Assembly (NCBI GenBank): GCA_021846325.1
Contig: JAJZBX010000008.1
Location: forward strand, 35,337 to 99,336
Direction: 5' to 3'
Source of the DNA: Actinomycetes bacterium
Lineage (GTDB): Bacteria; Actinomycetota; Acidimicrobiia; Acidimicrobiales; RAAP-2
Length of the DNA stretch: 64,000 nt
Under the pieces are notes generated by a model. The model made no database searches, was not told the origin of the DNA, and was given only the letters and a program-made list of their open reading frames with translations. The position numbers were made by a program, and so were the translations under genes. Below, piece by piece: positions 52,045 through 59,224 of the stretch; the first letter of the stretch is position 1; each line of letters opens with the position of its first letter.

Positions 52045-53205
52045 ATGGCCCGCCACCTACTGGTGACCAATGACTATCCACCTAAGACGGGCGGCATTCA
52101 GGTCTACCTTCACGAACTCTGGCGTCGGCTCGAGCCCGGACGCGCCGTCGTGCTGACCGCGTCGTCGCATCCCGATGCGGCGGCGTTCGATCGAGCGAGC
52201 GAGGTCGTGATTGAGCGCGTGGCGTCACCGACACTGTTCCTGCCAACGCCGAAGTCGCTCGCGGCCATCGAGGGGGCCATTGCGCGCCACCAACCGGATC
52301 TGGTGTTGCTCGATCCCGCTTGGCCACTCGGCCTGCTCGGCCCCCACTTGTCACGGCCGTACGGCGTCGTCTTGCACGGTGCCGAAGTGGCGATTCCCGC
52401 ACGACTGCCGTTGCTCGCGTCATCGCTTCGCCGCGTGCTGCGCCACGCCGAGCTGGCGATCAGTGCCGGCGGTTATCCGCGGGCCGAGGCTCGTCGCAAC
52501 GCCGCTGAGTTCACGCCGCCCACCGTGGTCATCGCCCCCGGCGTTGACCCCGTTCGCTTCGCCCCCCTCGAGACGGAGCGACGCGCGGCGCTACGCCAGT
52601 CGTTCGGACTCGACGCCGATGCGCTGGTCGTTATCTCGTACTCGCGCCTGGTGCCGCGCAAGGGCATGGACACACTCATTGAGGCGGCGGCTCGGTTGGG
52701 ACCCTCGTGGCCGAACCTGCGGATCATTATCGGCGGTGATGGTCGTGACCGGGCGCGGCTCGAGCGTTTAGCGACGCGGCGTCAGGCGCCGGTTCGCTTT
52801 CTCGGTCGCGTGCCCGACGACGAGTTGGGCCCGTGGCTCGCCGCGAGTGATCTCTTCGTCATGGACTGTCGACGGCGTTGGCTCGGCTTGGAACAAGAGG
52901 GGTTCGGCATCGTCTTTCTCGAGGCGGCTGCGTCGGGGCTCGCTCAGGTGGCTGGTCGCTCCGGTGGCAGTCACGAGGCGGTTGTCGACGGTGAGACCGG
53001 GTACGTGGTGGACGCGCCGCGACGCGCCGATGACCTGGCACACGCGGTGTCCACATTGCTCGCCGATCCGTTGCGTCGCTCGGTCATGGGTGCGCGGGCC
53101 CGCACGTTGGCCGTCGCCACCTACGACTGGGACATCCTGGCCGCCACGCTCTCGCGCGAACTCGCGCCGTACGACCACTTCGGTCGAGTTGATCGACTGA
53201 CGTAA
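52045..53205 (+). CDS. GT4 glycosyltransferase, PimB'-like (phosphatidylinositol mannosyltransferase)
   Basis: A 386-residue GT-B fold enzyme. It starts ARHLLVTNDYPPKTGGIQVY, close to mycobacterial PimB' (Rv2188c), which adds the second mannose to phosphatidylinositol. The donor domain has YSRLVPRKGMDTLIEAAARL, IIGGDGRDRARLERLA and the retaining-GT4 motif LEQEGFGIVFLEAAASGLAQ (EX7E). Signal for PI-mannoside synthesis is by homology only. SRPBCC and ROK kinase genes follow, as in several actinobacteria. Confidence 0.85.
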   Translation: MARHLLVTNDYPPKTGGIQVYLHELWRRLEPGRAVVLTASSHPDAAAFDRASEVVIERVASPTLFLPTPKSLAAIEGAIARHQPDLVLLDPAWPLGLLGPHLSRPYGVVLHGAEVAIPARLPLLASSLRRVLRHAELAISAGGYPRAEARRNAAEFTPPTVVIAPGVDPVRFAPLETERRAALRQSFGLDADALVVISYSRLVPRKGMDTLIEAAARLGPSWPNLRIIIGGDGRDRARLERLATRRQAPVRFLGRVPDDELGPWLAASDLFVMDCRRRWLGLEQEGFGIVFLEAAASGLAQVAGRSGGSHEAVVDGETGYVVDAPRRADDLAHAVSTLLADPLRRSVMGARARTLAVATYDWDILAATLSRELAPYDHFGRVDRLT

Positions 53206-53225
53206 AGTGGACCGGTGGAGGTCTG

Positions 53226-53666
53226 GTGAGGCAGCGCGCGACAGAAACGATAGTGGTGCACGCATCGCCGATCCAGGTCTACCACGTGGTCGTGGACGTC
53301 GAGCGTTACGCCGACTGGGTGAGCGAGGTCAAGCGCGTCGAGGTCCTCGAGCGCGACGCCGATGGTCGAGCACTCGAGGTGGAGTTTCGCGCGGCCGCCT
53401 TCGGACGCTCGACGACCTACGCGCTGCGCTACGACTACAGCCGTGCTCCCGACGTGCTGAGTTGGGTCCAAGTCGCGGGCGACATCACCGCTGAACTGGT
53501 CGGCCAGTATCAATTCGAACCCCACGGCGATGGCACGAAAGTGACCTACGACCTGGAGGTCGACCTCGCGGTCCCGATCCCCGCGTTCGTCAAGGCGCGC
53601 GCCGCGCAACGAATACAGTCCGATGCGTTGCGCGAGTTGCGGGTTCGCGCGGAGTCACTTGCGTGA
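53226..53666 (+). CDS. SRPBCC/START-like ligand-binding protein
   Basis: A 146-residue protein of the START/Bet v1 fold. Features: ETIVVHASPIQVYHVVVDVE, RYADWVSEVKRVEVLERDAD, a beta-rich middle (YSRAPDVLSWVQVAGDITAE) and GTKVTYDLEVDLAVPIPAFV, close to the polyketide cyclase/COQ10-like family. Such proteins bind hydrophobic ligands. GTG 53226 has GGAGG nearby; a TAAAGT element overlaps the upstream stop. Overlaps the kinase gene by 4 nt. Confidence 0.85.
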   Translation: MRQRATETIVVHASPIQVYHVVVDVERYADWVSEVKRVEVLERDADGRALEVEFRAAAFGRSTTYALRYDYSRAPDVLSWVQVAGDITAELVGQYQFEPHGDGTKVTYDLEVDLAVPIPAFVKARAAQRIQSDALRELRVRAESLA

Positions 53667-54634
53667 GCGATTTCGCAATCGGCGTCGACGTCGGGGGCAC
53701 CAAGGCGTTAGCGGTTGTCGTGAGTGACAACGGGACGGTCGTGGACCAGCTGCGCAGCGGCACGCCCCACGGGCGCGACGCGGACCCCGGCGCTCGAGCG
53801 GCTGAAGTAGTGGCTGATCAAGTCCTCGAATTGAGCCGTCGCCAGGGCATCGATCCCCGGTGTGTGCCGATCGGTGTCGGCCTGCCGGGCCTGATGCGCC
53901 GCGACGGTCATCTGGCGTTCGCCCCCAACTTGCAAAGCGCGTCGGGCTCGGACCTCGGTGCCCTGCTCGGTGACGCGCTGGGACGCTCGTCGATCGTGGC
54001 CGAAAATGACGCCAACTGCGCCGCGATCGCGGAGCACGCGTGGGGCGCGGGTCGGGACATAGACGATTTCGTGATGGTGACACTCGGCACGGGCATTGGT
54101 GGCGGCATCGTCGCCGATGGCCAACTCGTGCGTGGCCACAGTGGATTCGCCGGGGAGATCGGGCATATGGTCGTTGAGGCCAACGGCGCGCTGTGTCGTT
54201 GCGGGGCTCGGGGCTGCTGGGAGCGTTACGCCTCGGGCGGGGGCCTCCAGCGACTGAGTCGGGAGGCCGCGCTCGACGGGCGCCTACCCACCGTCGTGGC
54301 TCGCGTGGGCGCCGCGAATCGGGTGAAGGGCGAAGACGTCACGAGGGCGGCGGCCGAAGGGCTCGACGAAGCCGTCGCGGTCATTGATCGAGTGGGCTGG
54401 TGGCTCGCGTTGGGTCTAGCCAACTTGACGGCGATCCTGGACACCGGGTGTTTCGTCGTCGGTGGTGGCCTGTCCGAAGTCGCGGGACTCGTCTTGCCGA
54501 GTGCGCGCACCCATCTCGCCGGACTGGTGGAAGGGTACGACGCGCGCGCGACGATCACCATCGTTGAATCCGCCTTTGGATCGCTGTCCGGGGCGATGGG
54601 GGCGGCGCTGGTGGCCTTCGAGCGCGCGTCGTGA
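53663..54634 (+). CDS. glk: ROK-family glucokinase
   Basis: Phosphorylates glucose with ATP at entry to glycolysis. The 323-residue ROK kinase has the phosphate-1 loop GVDVGGTKALAVVVSDNG, sugar-site IVAENDANCAAIAEHAWGAG with catalytic Asp near 110, LGTGIGGGIVADGQLVRG, and the zinc-site signature GHMVVEANGALCRCGARGCW (CRCxxxGC). ROK regulators carry an N-terminal HTH, which is absent here. GTGA overlap with the SRPBCC gene and with the next F420 gene. Confidence 0.93.
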   Translation: MSDFAIGVDVGGTKALAVVVSDNGTVVDQLRSGTPHGRDADPGARAAEVVADQVLELSRRQGIDPRCVPIGVGLPGLMRRDGHLAFAPNLQSASGSDLGALLGDALGRSSIVAENDANCAAIAEHAWGAGRDIDDFVMVTLGTGIGGGIVADGQLVRGHSGFAGEIGHMVVEANGALCRCGARGCWERYASGGGLQRLSREAALDGRLPTVVARVGAANRVKGEDVTRAAAEGLDEAVAVIDRVGWWLALGLANLTAILDTGCFVVGGGLSEVAGLVLPSARTHLAGLVEGYDARATITIVESAFGSLSGAMGAALVAFERAS

Positions 54635-55311
54635 AGGTCGGCGTCTTGCTACCAACCTTCGAGGTCGGTCCGAAGCGCGCCTTCGCGGCCGCGGCGCGGG
54701 CGTCGGCGACGGGCTTTGACGGCGTCTTCGCCTACGACCACTTGTGGCCCATGGGTTCGCCTCAGCGCCCCGCGCTGGCTCCCTTCCCGGTGCTCGCCTC
54801 GGTTGGCGCACGTTACCCGTCGCTCTGCTTAGGGCCCCTCGTCGCACGGGTCGGACTCGTCAGCACGGATCACCTGGTCTCGGCGTTTCGCACCCTTGAA
54901 GCGCTCGCACCGCAGCGAGTCCTCGCGGCGATCGGCACCGGGGACCGCCTGTCGACACCGGAAAACGTCGCGTACGGCGTGCCCGAGTTGGACGCGGCGG
55001 CTCGCCGTCAGTTGCTCGGCGAGACGGCTCGGGCGCTGGTGCCGATCATGTCGGTGTGGATCGGCGCGGGGGCGCCGGCGACCAACGCACTGGCGCGCGA
55101 GGTTGGTGCGACCGTGAACCTCTGGAACGCGTCGGTAGCCTCGGTGCGCGAGGCCGCCCAAGACGGCCCCGTTTCCTGGGCGGGACCCGCGCCGGCGTCC
55201 GAGGTGACGTCGCGACTGCTCGACGATCTCGCGAGCGCCGGCGCGACGTGGGCCGTCTTCGGTGACGGCGTTGACGCCGACGTCGTTGCCGGTTGGCGAT
55301 CCGCGAACTGA
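54631..55311 (+). CDS. short LLM-class oxidoreductase
   Basis: A 226-residue member of the luciferase-like/F420 family. It opens KVGVLLPTFEVGPKRAFAAA, with ARASATGFDGVFAYDHLWPM and LCLGPLVARVGLVSTDHLVS, the usual family core. The typical length is about 300 residues, so it is shortened in the middle and C-terminus; the loss does not look like a frameshift. Coupled to glk by a GTGA overlap. Activity is uncertain. Confidence 0.82.
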   Translation: MKVGVLLPTFEVGPKRAFAAAARASATGFDGVFAYDHLWPMGSPQRPALAPFPVLASVGARYPSLCLGPLVARVGLVSTDHLVSAFRTLEALAPQRVLAAIGTGDRLSTPENVAYGVPELDAAARRQLLGETARALVPIMSVWIGAGAPATNALAREVGATVNLWNASVASVREAAQDGPVSWAGPAPASEVTSRLLDDLASAGATWAVFGDGVDADVVAGWRSAN

Positions 55312-55316
55312 AAACG

Positions 55317-55322
55317 TATTGT
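55317..55322 (+). promoter_or_regulatory. -10 element TATTGT of the aminotransferase gene
   Basis: TATTGT, 6 nt, ATG 55329, in the 17-nt gap after the LLM gene. Confidence 0.5.
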
Positions 55323-55328
55323 TCATCA

Positions 55329-56531
55329 ATGGAGTTCCGTCGCATCAATGGGTTGCCCCCGTACGTCTTCGCCCAGATAAATGTGCTGAAGGCCACGGCA
55401 CGGGCGGCCGGTCGCGACGTCGTCGACTTCGGATTCGGGAACCCCGACCTGCCGAGCCCCGACGTCGCCGTGGAGAAGTTGGCCGAAGCGGTCCACAACC
55501 CGAAGAACCACCGCTACAGCGCCAGTCGCGGCATCCCCAACCTGCGCGCGGCCATGGCGACGCGCTACCGCGAACTCTTCGACGTCGAACTGGACCCCGA
55601 GACCGAAGTTTTGACGACCATTGGTGCGAAGGAAGGTCTCACGCACCTCATGTGGGTGTTGCTCGGTCCCGGCGATAGCGCCCTCGTGCCAACACCGAGC
55701 TACCCGATTCACCTCGCGGGGCCCGGCTTCGCTGGCGCGACGGTGATCCCAATTCCCATCGTCGACCCGGCGTCGAGCGACCGAGACCCCGGCGACGATT
55801 TCTTCGACGCGCTGCGCGCGGCGTGGGACGCGGCGGTGGTCAAGCCCCGGGTCGTCATCGCGTCGTTTCCCCACAATCCGACGAGCGCCTGCGTCGATCT
55901 CGACTTCATGACGAAGTTGGTGAACTTCGCGCTCGAACACGAGTTGATCGTGTGCCACGACTTCGCCTACGCCGATCTGGGCTTTGACGGCTTTCGCCCA
56001 CCGTCGATCCTGCAGGTTCCGCGCGCCAAGGAGTGCTGCGTCGAGCTCTACACCTTGACCAAGTCATTCTCCATGGCCGGCTGGCGGGTCGGCTTCCTCG
56101 TCGGGAACGCGGCGGTGGTTGCCGCGCTGACCAAACTGAAGAGCTACCTCGACTACGGGACCTTCCAGCCGGTCCAGATTGCGGCGATCGTTGCCATGAA
56201 CGAGGCAAAGGACTACCCGAATCAGTTGCGCACGATCTACCAGTCCCGTCGTGACGTACTGGTCGAGGGCCTCAATCGGATCGGTTGGCCCGTCGTCGCG
56301 CCTCGGGGATCGATGTTCGTTTGGGCGCCGATACCCGAGCCCTATCGCGCGCGGGGCTCGCTCGCGTTTTCGACCGAGTTGATCGAACGCGCCGACGTCG
56401 CGACGAGTCCCGGCGTCGGGTTCGGTGGTGGTGGCGACGGTCACGTGCGCTTCGCGCTCATCGAGAACGAGGCTCGCACCCATCAGGCCATCCGTTCGTT
56501 GCGACGGGCGCTGCCCGAGCTGCGCGCCTAG
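55329..56531 (+). CDS. class I/II aminotransferase (AlaC/AlaT-like)
   Basis: A 400-residue PLP-dependent transaminase. N-terminus: FRRINGLPPYVFAQINVLKA and DFGFGNPDLPSPDVAVEKLA. The PLP lysine is in YTLTKSFSMAGWRVGFLVGN near residue 240. The Arg that binds the substrate alpha-carboxylate is near the C-terminal HVRFALIENEAR. The best fit is glutamate-pyruvate or related alanine transaminase, but the substrate cannot be fixed from sequence. Convergent with the SMP-30 gene. Confidence 0.9.
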   Translation: MEFRRINGLPPYVFAQINVLKATARAAGRDVVDFGFGNPDLPSPDVAVEKLAEAVHNPKNHRYSASRGIPNLRAAMATRYRELFDVELDPETEVLTTIGAKEGLTHLMWVLLGPGDSALVPTPSYPIHLAGPGFAGATVIPIPIVDPASSDRDPGDDFFDALRAAWDAAVVKPRVVIASFPHNPTSACVDLDFMTKLVNFALEHELIVCHDFAYADLGFDGFRPPSILQVPRAKECCVELYTLTKSFSMAGWRVGFLVGNAAVVAALTKLKSYLDYGTFQPVQIAAIVAMNEAKDYPNQLRTIYQSRRDVLVEGLNRIGWPVVAPRGSMFVWAPIPEPYRARGSLAFSTELIERADVATSPGVGFGGGGDGHVRFALIENEARTHQAIRSLRRALPELRA

Positions 56532-57412
56532 CGATCCCTCGAGCCGGGCACCGCAACCTCGACCGATTCGACGGCGCCCAGCCGCGCGTTGGCCACCTTG
56601 AACCGATCGCTCGTCGGCGCCGTCATGACGTAGAGCGTCGATCCGGTCGCGCCGCCGAGCGCGCAGGCGAACGCCGTCTGCGTGGTGGTGGCGATGTCGA
56701 GTACCGCACCGCCTTCGGCTACGCGTACGCACTGATTGGTGATGGCGTTGGCGTACCACACGAGGCCCTCTGCGTCCAGACAGATGCCGTCGGGCGCCGC
56801 GAACTCGAGCTGGGCCCAGACGCGACGTTCGTGCAGCGTGCCATCACCGGCGATCGTGAACGCGGTGAGCCGTGAGGCCATTGTTTCGGCGATGATGAGC
56901 GTCGCGCCGTCGGGCGTAATGACCGCTCCGTTGGGAAAGGCGAGGTCGGCCACCACCTGGCGAACGGCCCCGTCGGGCGCTAGGACGACGAGGTTGGTGG
57001 TCGGCGGGGGCGTCGCGAGCAGCCCCTCGACGCCCACCGCGGCGAGGAGCATGTCCAGGTCAAAGCCAAAGTTCCCGACGTACGCGACACCCGTCGTGGC
57101 CACGACGAGGTCGTTGGCCCAGAAACCGCAGTACTCGCTGATATCGGCGTGCGTCGTTGTCACACCTTCCTTGACGCGCAGGACCCGGTGGTCAGTCATC
57201 GAGACGCAGAGCTGACTGGCGTCGGGCAACCACCCGAGGCCCGACGGCTGCCCGGCCACCTCGTATTCGAGGCGCTCGTCTCGGCCGGCGGCGTCGGAGC
57301 TGAAGACGCCAAGGCGGTAGAAATCGCTGTACCAGAGCCGATGGTCGTGCCACCGCGGACTCTCGCCAAAGGCGAGGCCCTCGCGGATCCGTGACGCCAG
57401 GTACTCGGTCAT
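56528..57412 (-). CDS. SMP-30/gluconolactonase family protein
   Basis: A 294-residue six-bladed beta-propeller hydrolase. Metal ligands appear as Glu in EGLAFGESPRWHDHRLW near 17, Asn in YCGFWANDLVVATTG near 108, Asn in ADLAFPNGAVITPDGATL near 155 and Asp in FAAPDGICLDAEGLVWYAN near 200. Members open lactones of sugar acids or organophosphates. ATG 57412 follows AAGGAG. It lies 76 nt downstream of glpK and may be co-transcribed with it. Confidence 0.88.
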   Translation of the reverse strand: MTEYLASRIREGLAFGESPRWHDHRLWYSDFYRLGVFSSDAAGRDERLEYEVAGQPSGLGWLPDASQLCVSMTDHRVLRVKEGVTTTHADISEYCGFWANDLVVATTGVAYVGNFGFDLDMLLAAVGVEGLLATPPPTTNLVVLAPDGAVRQVVADLAFPNGAVITPDGATLIIAETMASRLTAFTIAGDGTLHERRVWAQLEFAAPDGICLDAEGLVWYANAITNQCVRVAEGGAVLDIATTTQTAFACALGGATGSTLYVMTAPTSDRFKVANARLGAVESVEVAVPGSRDR

Positions 57413-57488
57413 AGCGCTCCTTCGACGTCGTTGATGGTACTCGTCGCTACGCGATACCAGGACCGCCCCGGGCCGTTCGATCGTTGGC

Positions 57489-58976
57489 TCACACGCCGCG
57501 ATCGATGGCGCGTCGCCACGCCGCGTAGGACGCATCGAGGGTCTGGCGCGCCGAGGGCCCAAAGGTGCGCTGCGCGCGCCAGTGCTCGCGCAGCTCGTCG
57601 AGCGAAGCCCAGAAGCCGGTCGCGAGGCCGGCGAGGGTGGCCGCGCCGCGCGCCGTGGCCTCGATCGACGCGCTGCGTACTACCGTTACGTCGCTGTCGG
57701 TCGCCTGGAGTTCGAGCAGCAGATCCATCCGCGCCGCGCCACCGTCCGCGCGCAACTCGCCCAGCGCTACCCCCGACGCAACGAACGCGTCAGTCATGGC
57801 GCGCACCTGGTGAGCGAGGGACTCGATCAGCGCGCGCGCGATGTGGGGGCGTCGAGTGGACTGGCTCAACCCGAGAATCGCGCCTCGCGCGTCGGGTCGC
57901 CAGAATGGTGAGCCGAGGCCGGTGAAGGCCGGTATCACCACGACGCCACCGGCGTCGGGCACGCGTCGGGCGAGCGGTTCGAGGTCGTGCGCGGCGTCGA
58001 CGAAGCCCAGCTCGTCGCGCAGCCACTGGACAGCGGCGCCGGCGACGAATGCGGAACCCTCGAGGGCGTACGCCCGCGATCCGAAGGACCCCAGGTCCCA
58101 CGCCACCGTGGTGAGTAAGCCGTCAACCGGTTCGGGAATCTGGTCACCGACGTTGGCCATGACGAAGGCGCCGGTTCCGTAGGTCGCCTTGACATCGCCC
58201 GGCTCGAAGCAGGCCTGACCGAACAGTGCGGCCTGCTGGTCACCGAGCATCGCCGCGATGGGCACGCCGGCGAGTTCAGGGACGACCGACGCGCTCACCG
58301 TCCCAAAGGCGTACGCCGACGGGCGGATCACCGGGAGCAGGTCCCGCGCGACGCCAAAGAGCGCGCACATCGCCAGGGACCAGTCGAGCGTGTCGAGGTC
58401 CATCAACTGCGTTCGCGAGGCGTTGGACGCCTCGGTAGCGAAGACGCCGCCGTCTCGGTTGCCGGTGAGCCACCACAACAACCAGCCGTCGACCGTCGAG
58501 AGGGCGGGGGCCCTCGCGTGGTCCAGGTAGCCTCGTTCCACGAGCCACCCCATTTTGGTTGCCGAGAAGTAGGGGTCCAAAACGAGACCCGTCGTGCGGC
58601 GAACGCGCATCTCGTGACCGGCAAGGCGAAGCTCGTCACATCGCGCGGCCGTGCGACGGTCCTGCCAGACCAGGGCGCGGTGGACGAGTTGACCATCGTC
58701 GCGGTCAAAGGCGACGGTCGTCTCGCGCTGGTTGGTGATGCCCAGGGCCACGACGCGGTGGTCGCGTTCGTCCAGATTCGAAGCCACCTCGCGCAGGGTT
58801 GCCACGGCCAGAGCGGCGATCTCGGCGCCGTCGTGCTCAACGTGGCCCGGGCTTGGAAAGTACTGGGTGAGCTCGCGCTGGGCACTGGCTACTTCACCAC
58901 CGTCGCGCGAGAAGGCCACGGTACGGATGCTCGAGGTGCCGGCGTCGAGGGCGAGAACGACGTCCACGTCGGCCAC
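57489..58976 (-). CDS. glpK: glycerol kinase
   Basis: Phosphorylates glycerol to glycerol-3-phosphate, FGGY family. The 495 residues include the N-terminal phosphate loop VVLALDAGTSSIRTVAFSRD, GITNQRETTVAFDRDDGQLV, VWQDRRTAARCDELR, and the C-terminal ALEGSAFVAGAAVQWLRDEL, PAFTGLGSPFWRPDARGAIL and LRADGGAARMDLLLELQATD. GTG 58976 gives the conserved N-terminus; no strong ribosome site is seen. It diverges from nrdJ across a 248-bp region with several palindromes. Confidence 0.95.
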   Translation of the reverse strand: MADVDVVLALDAGTSSIRTVAFSRDGGEVASAQRELTQYFPSPGHVEHDGAEIAALAVATLREVASNLDERDHRVVALGITNQRETTVAFDRDDGQLVHRALVWQDRRTAARCDELRLAGHEMRVRRTTGLVLDPYFSATKMGWLVERGYLDHARAPALSTVDGWLLWWLTGNRDGGVFATEASNASRTQLMDLDTLDWSLAMCALFGVARDLLPVIRPSAYAFGTVSASVVPELAGVPIAAMLGDQQAALFGQACFEPGDVKATYGTGAFVMANVGDQIPEPVDGLLTTVAWDLGSFGSRAYALEGSAFVAGAAVQWLRDELGFVDAAHDLEPLARRVPDAGGVVVIPAFTGLGSPFWRPDARGAILGLSQSTRRPHIARALIESLAHQVRAMTDAFVASGVALGELRADGGAARMDLLLELQATDSDVTVVRSASIEATARGAATLAGLATGFWASLDELREHWRAQRTFGPSARQTLDASYAAWRRAIDRGV

Positions 58977-59063
58977 GCTAGCCAGCGCGACGGCGCGCTT
59001 CGCGCCACGCAGCGCCAAAGTCCAGTATTTGCACGGCCGTTGGCGATGACGAAAAAAAGGAGT

Positions 59064-59100
59064 TGACGTGATGTAATTACAGTGCTGTAATAACACAGCA
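59064..59100 (+). promoter_or_regulatory. promoter-like pair and palindromes between glpK and nrdJ
   Basis: TTGACG (59064-59069) and TGTAAT (59086-59091) are spaced 16 bp, a plausible promoter toward nrdJ. The same stretch holds a 10-bp palindrome TGTAATTACA (59072-59081) and TGCTGT-N6-ACAGCA (59083-59100). TGTAAT repeats after 14 bp. They could be operators for glpK, nrdJ or both. Confidence 0.5.
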
Positions 59101-59122
59101 TCTTGCGTTTGGCCGGACCGTG

Positions 59123-59140
59123 ACCACAACATATTGTGGT
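59123..59140 (+). promoter_or_regulatory. NrdR-box-like palindrome upstream of nrdJ
   Basis: ACCACAACATATTGTGGT is symmetric except for one pair. It resembles the NrdR box consensus ACACwATATATwGTGT, and NrdR is the known repressor of ribonucleotide reductase genes, including class II nrdJ in Streptomyces. The site lies 85-102 bp before the nrdJ start. A second canonical box was not found. Confidence 0.65.
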
Positions 59141-59224
59141 TAGGGGTGAGATCGTTGCCGATCTCCGATTCGGTTGACGTCGAGGCGCCAAGTGTCGGAA
59201 ACGTACAAGAAAAGAGTAAGAGAC

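Noticed and set aside
59141..59224. Cobalamin riboswitch in the nrdJ leader
   Set aside because: No B12-box-like sequence or long structured leader fits in the 84 nt, and NrdJ uses cobalamin as a cofactor rather than making it.
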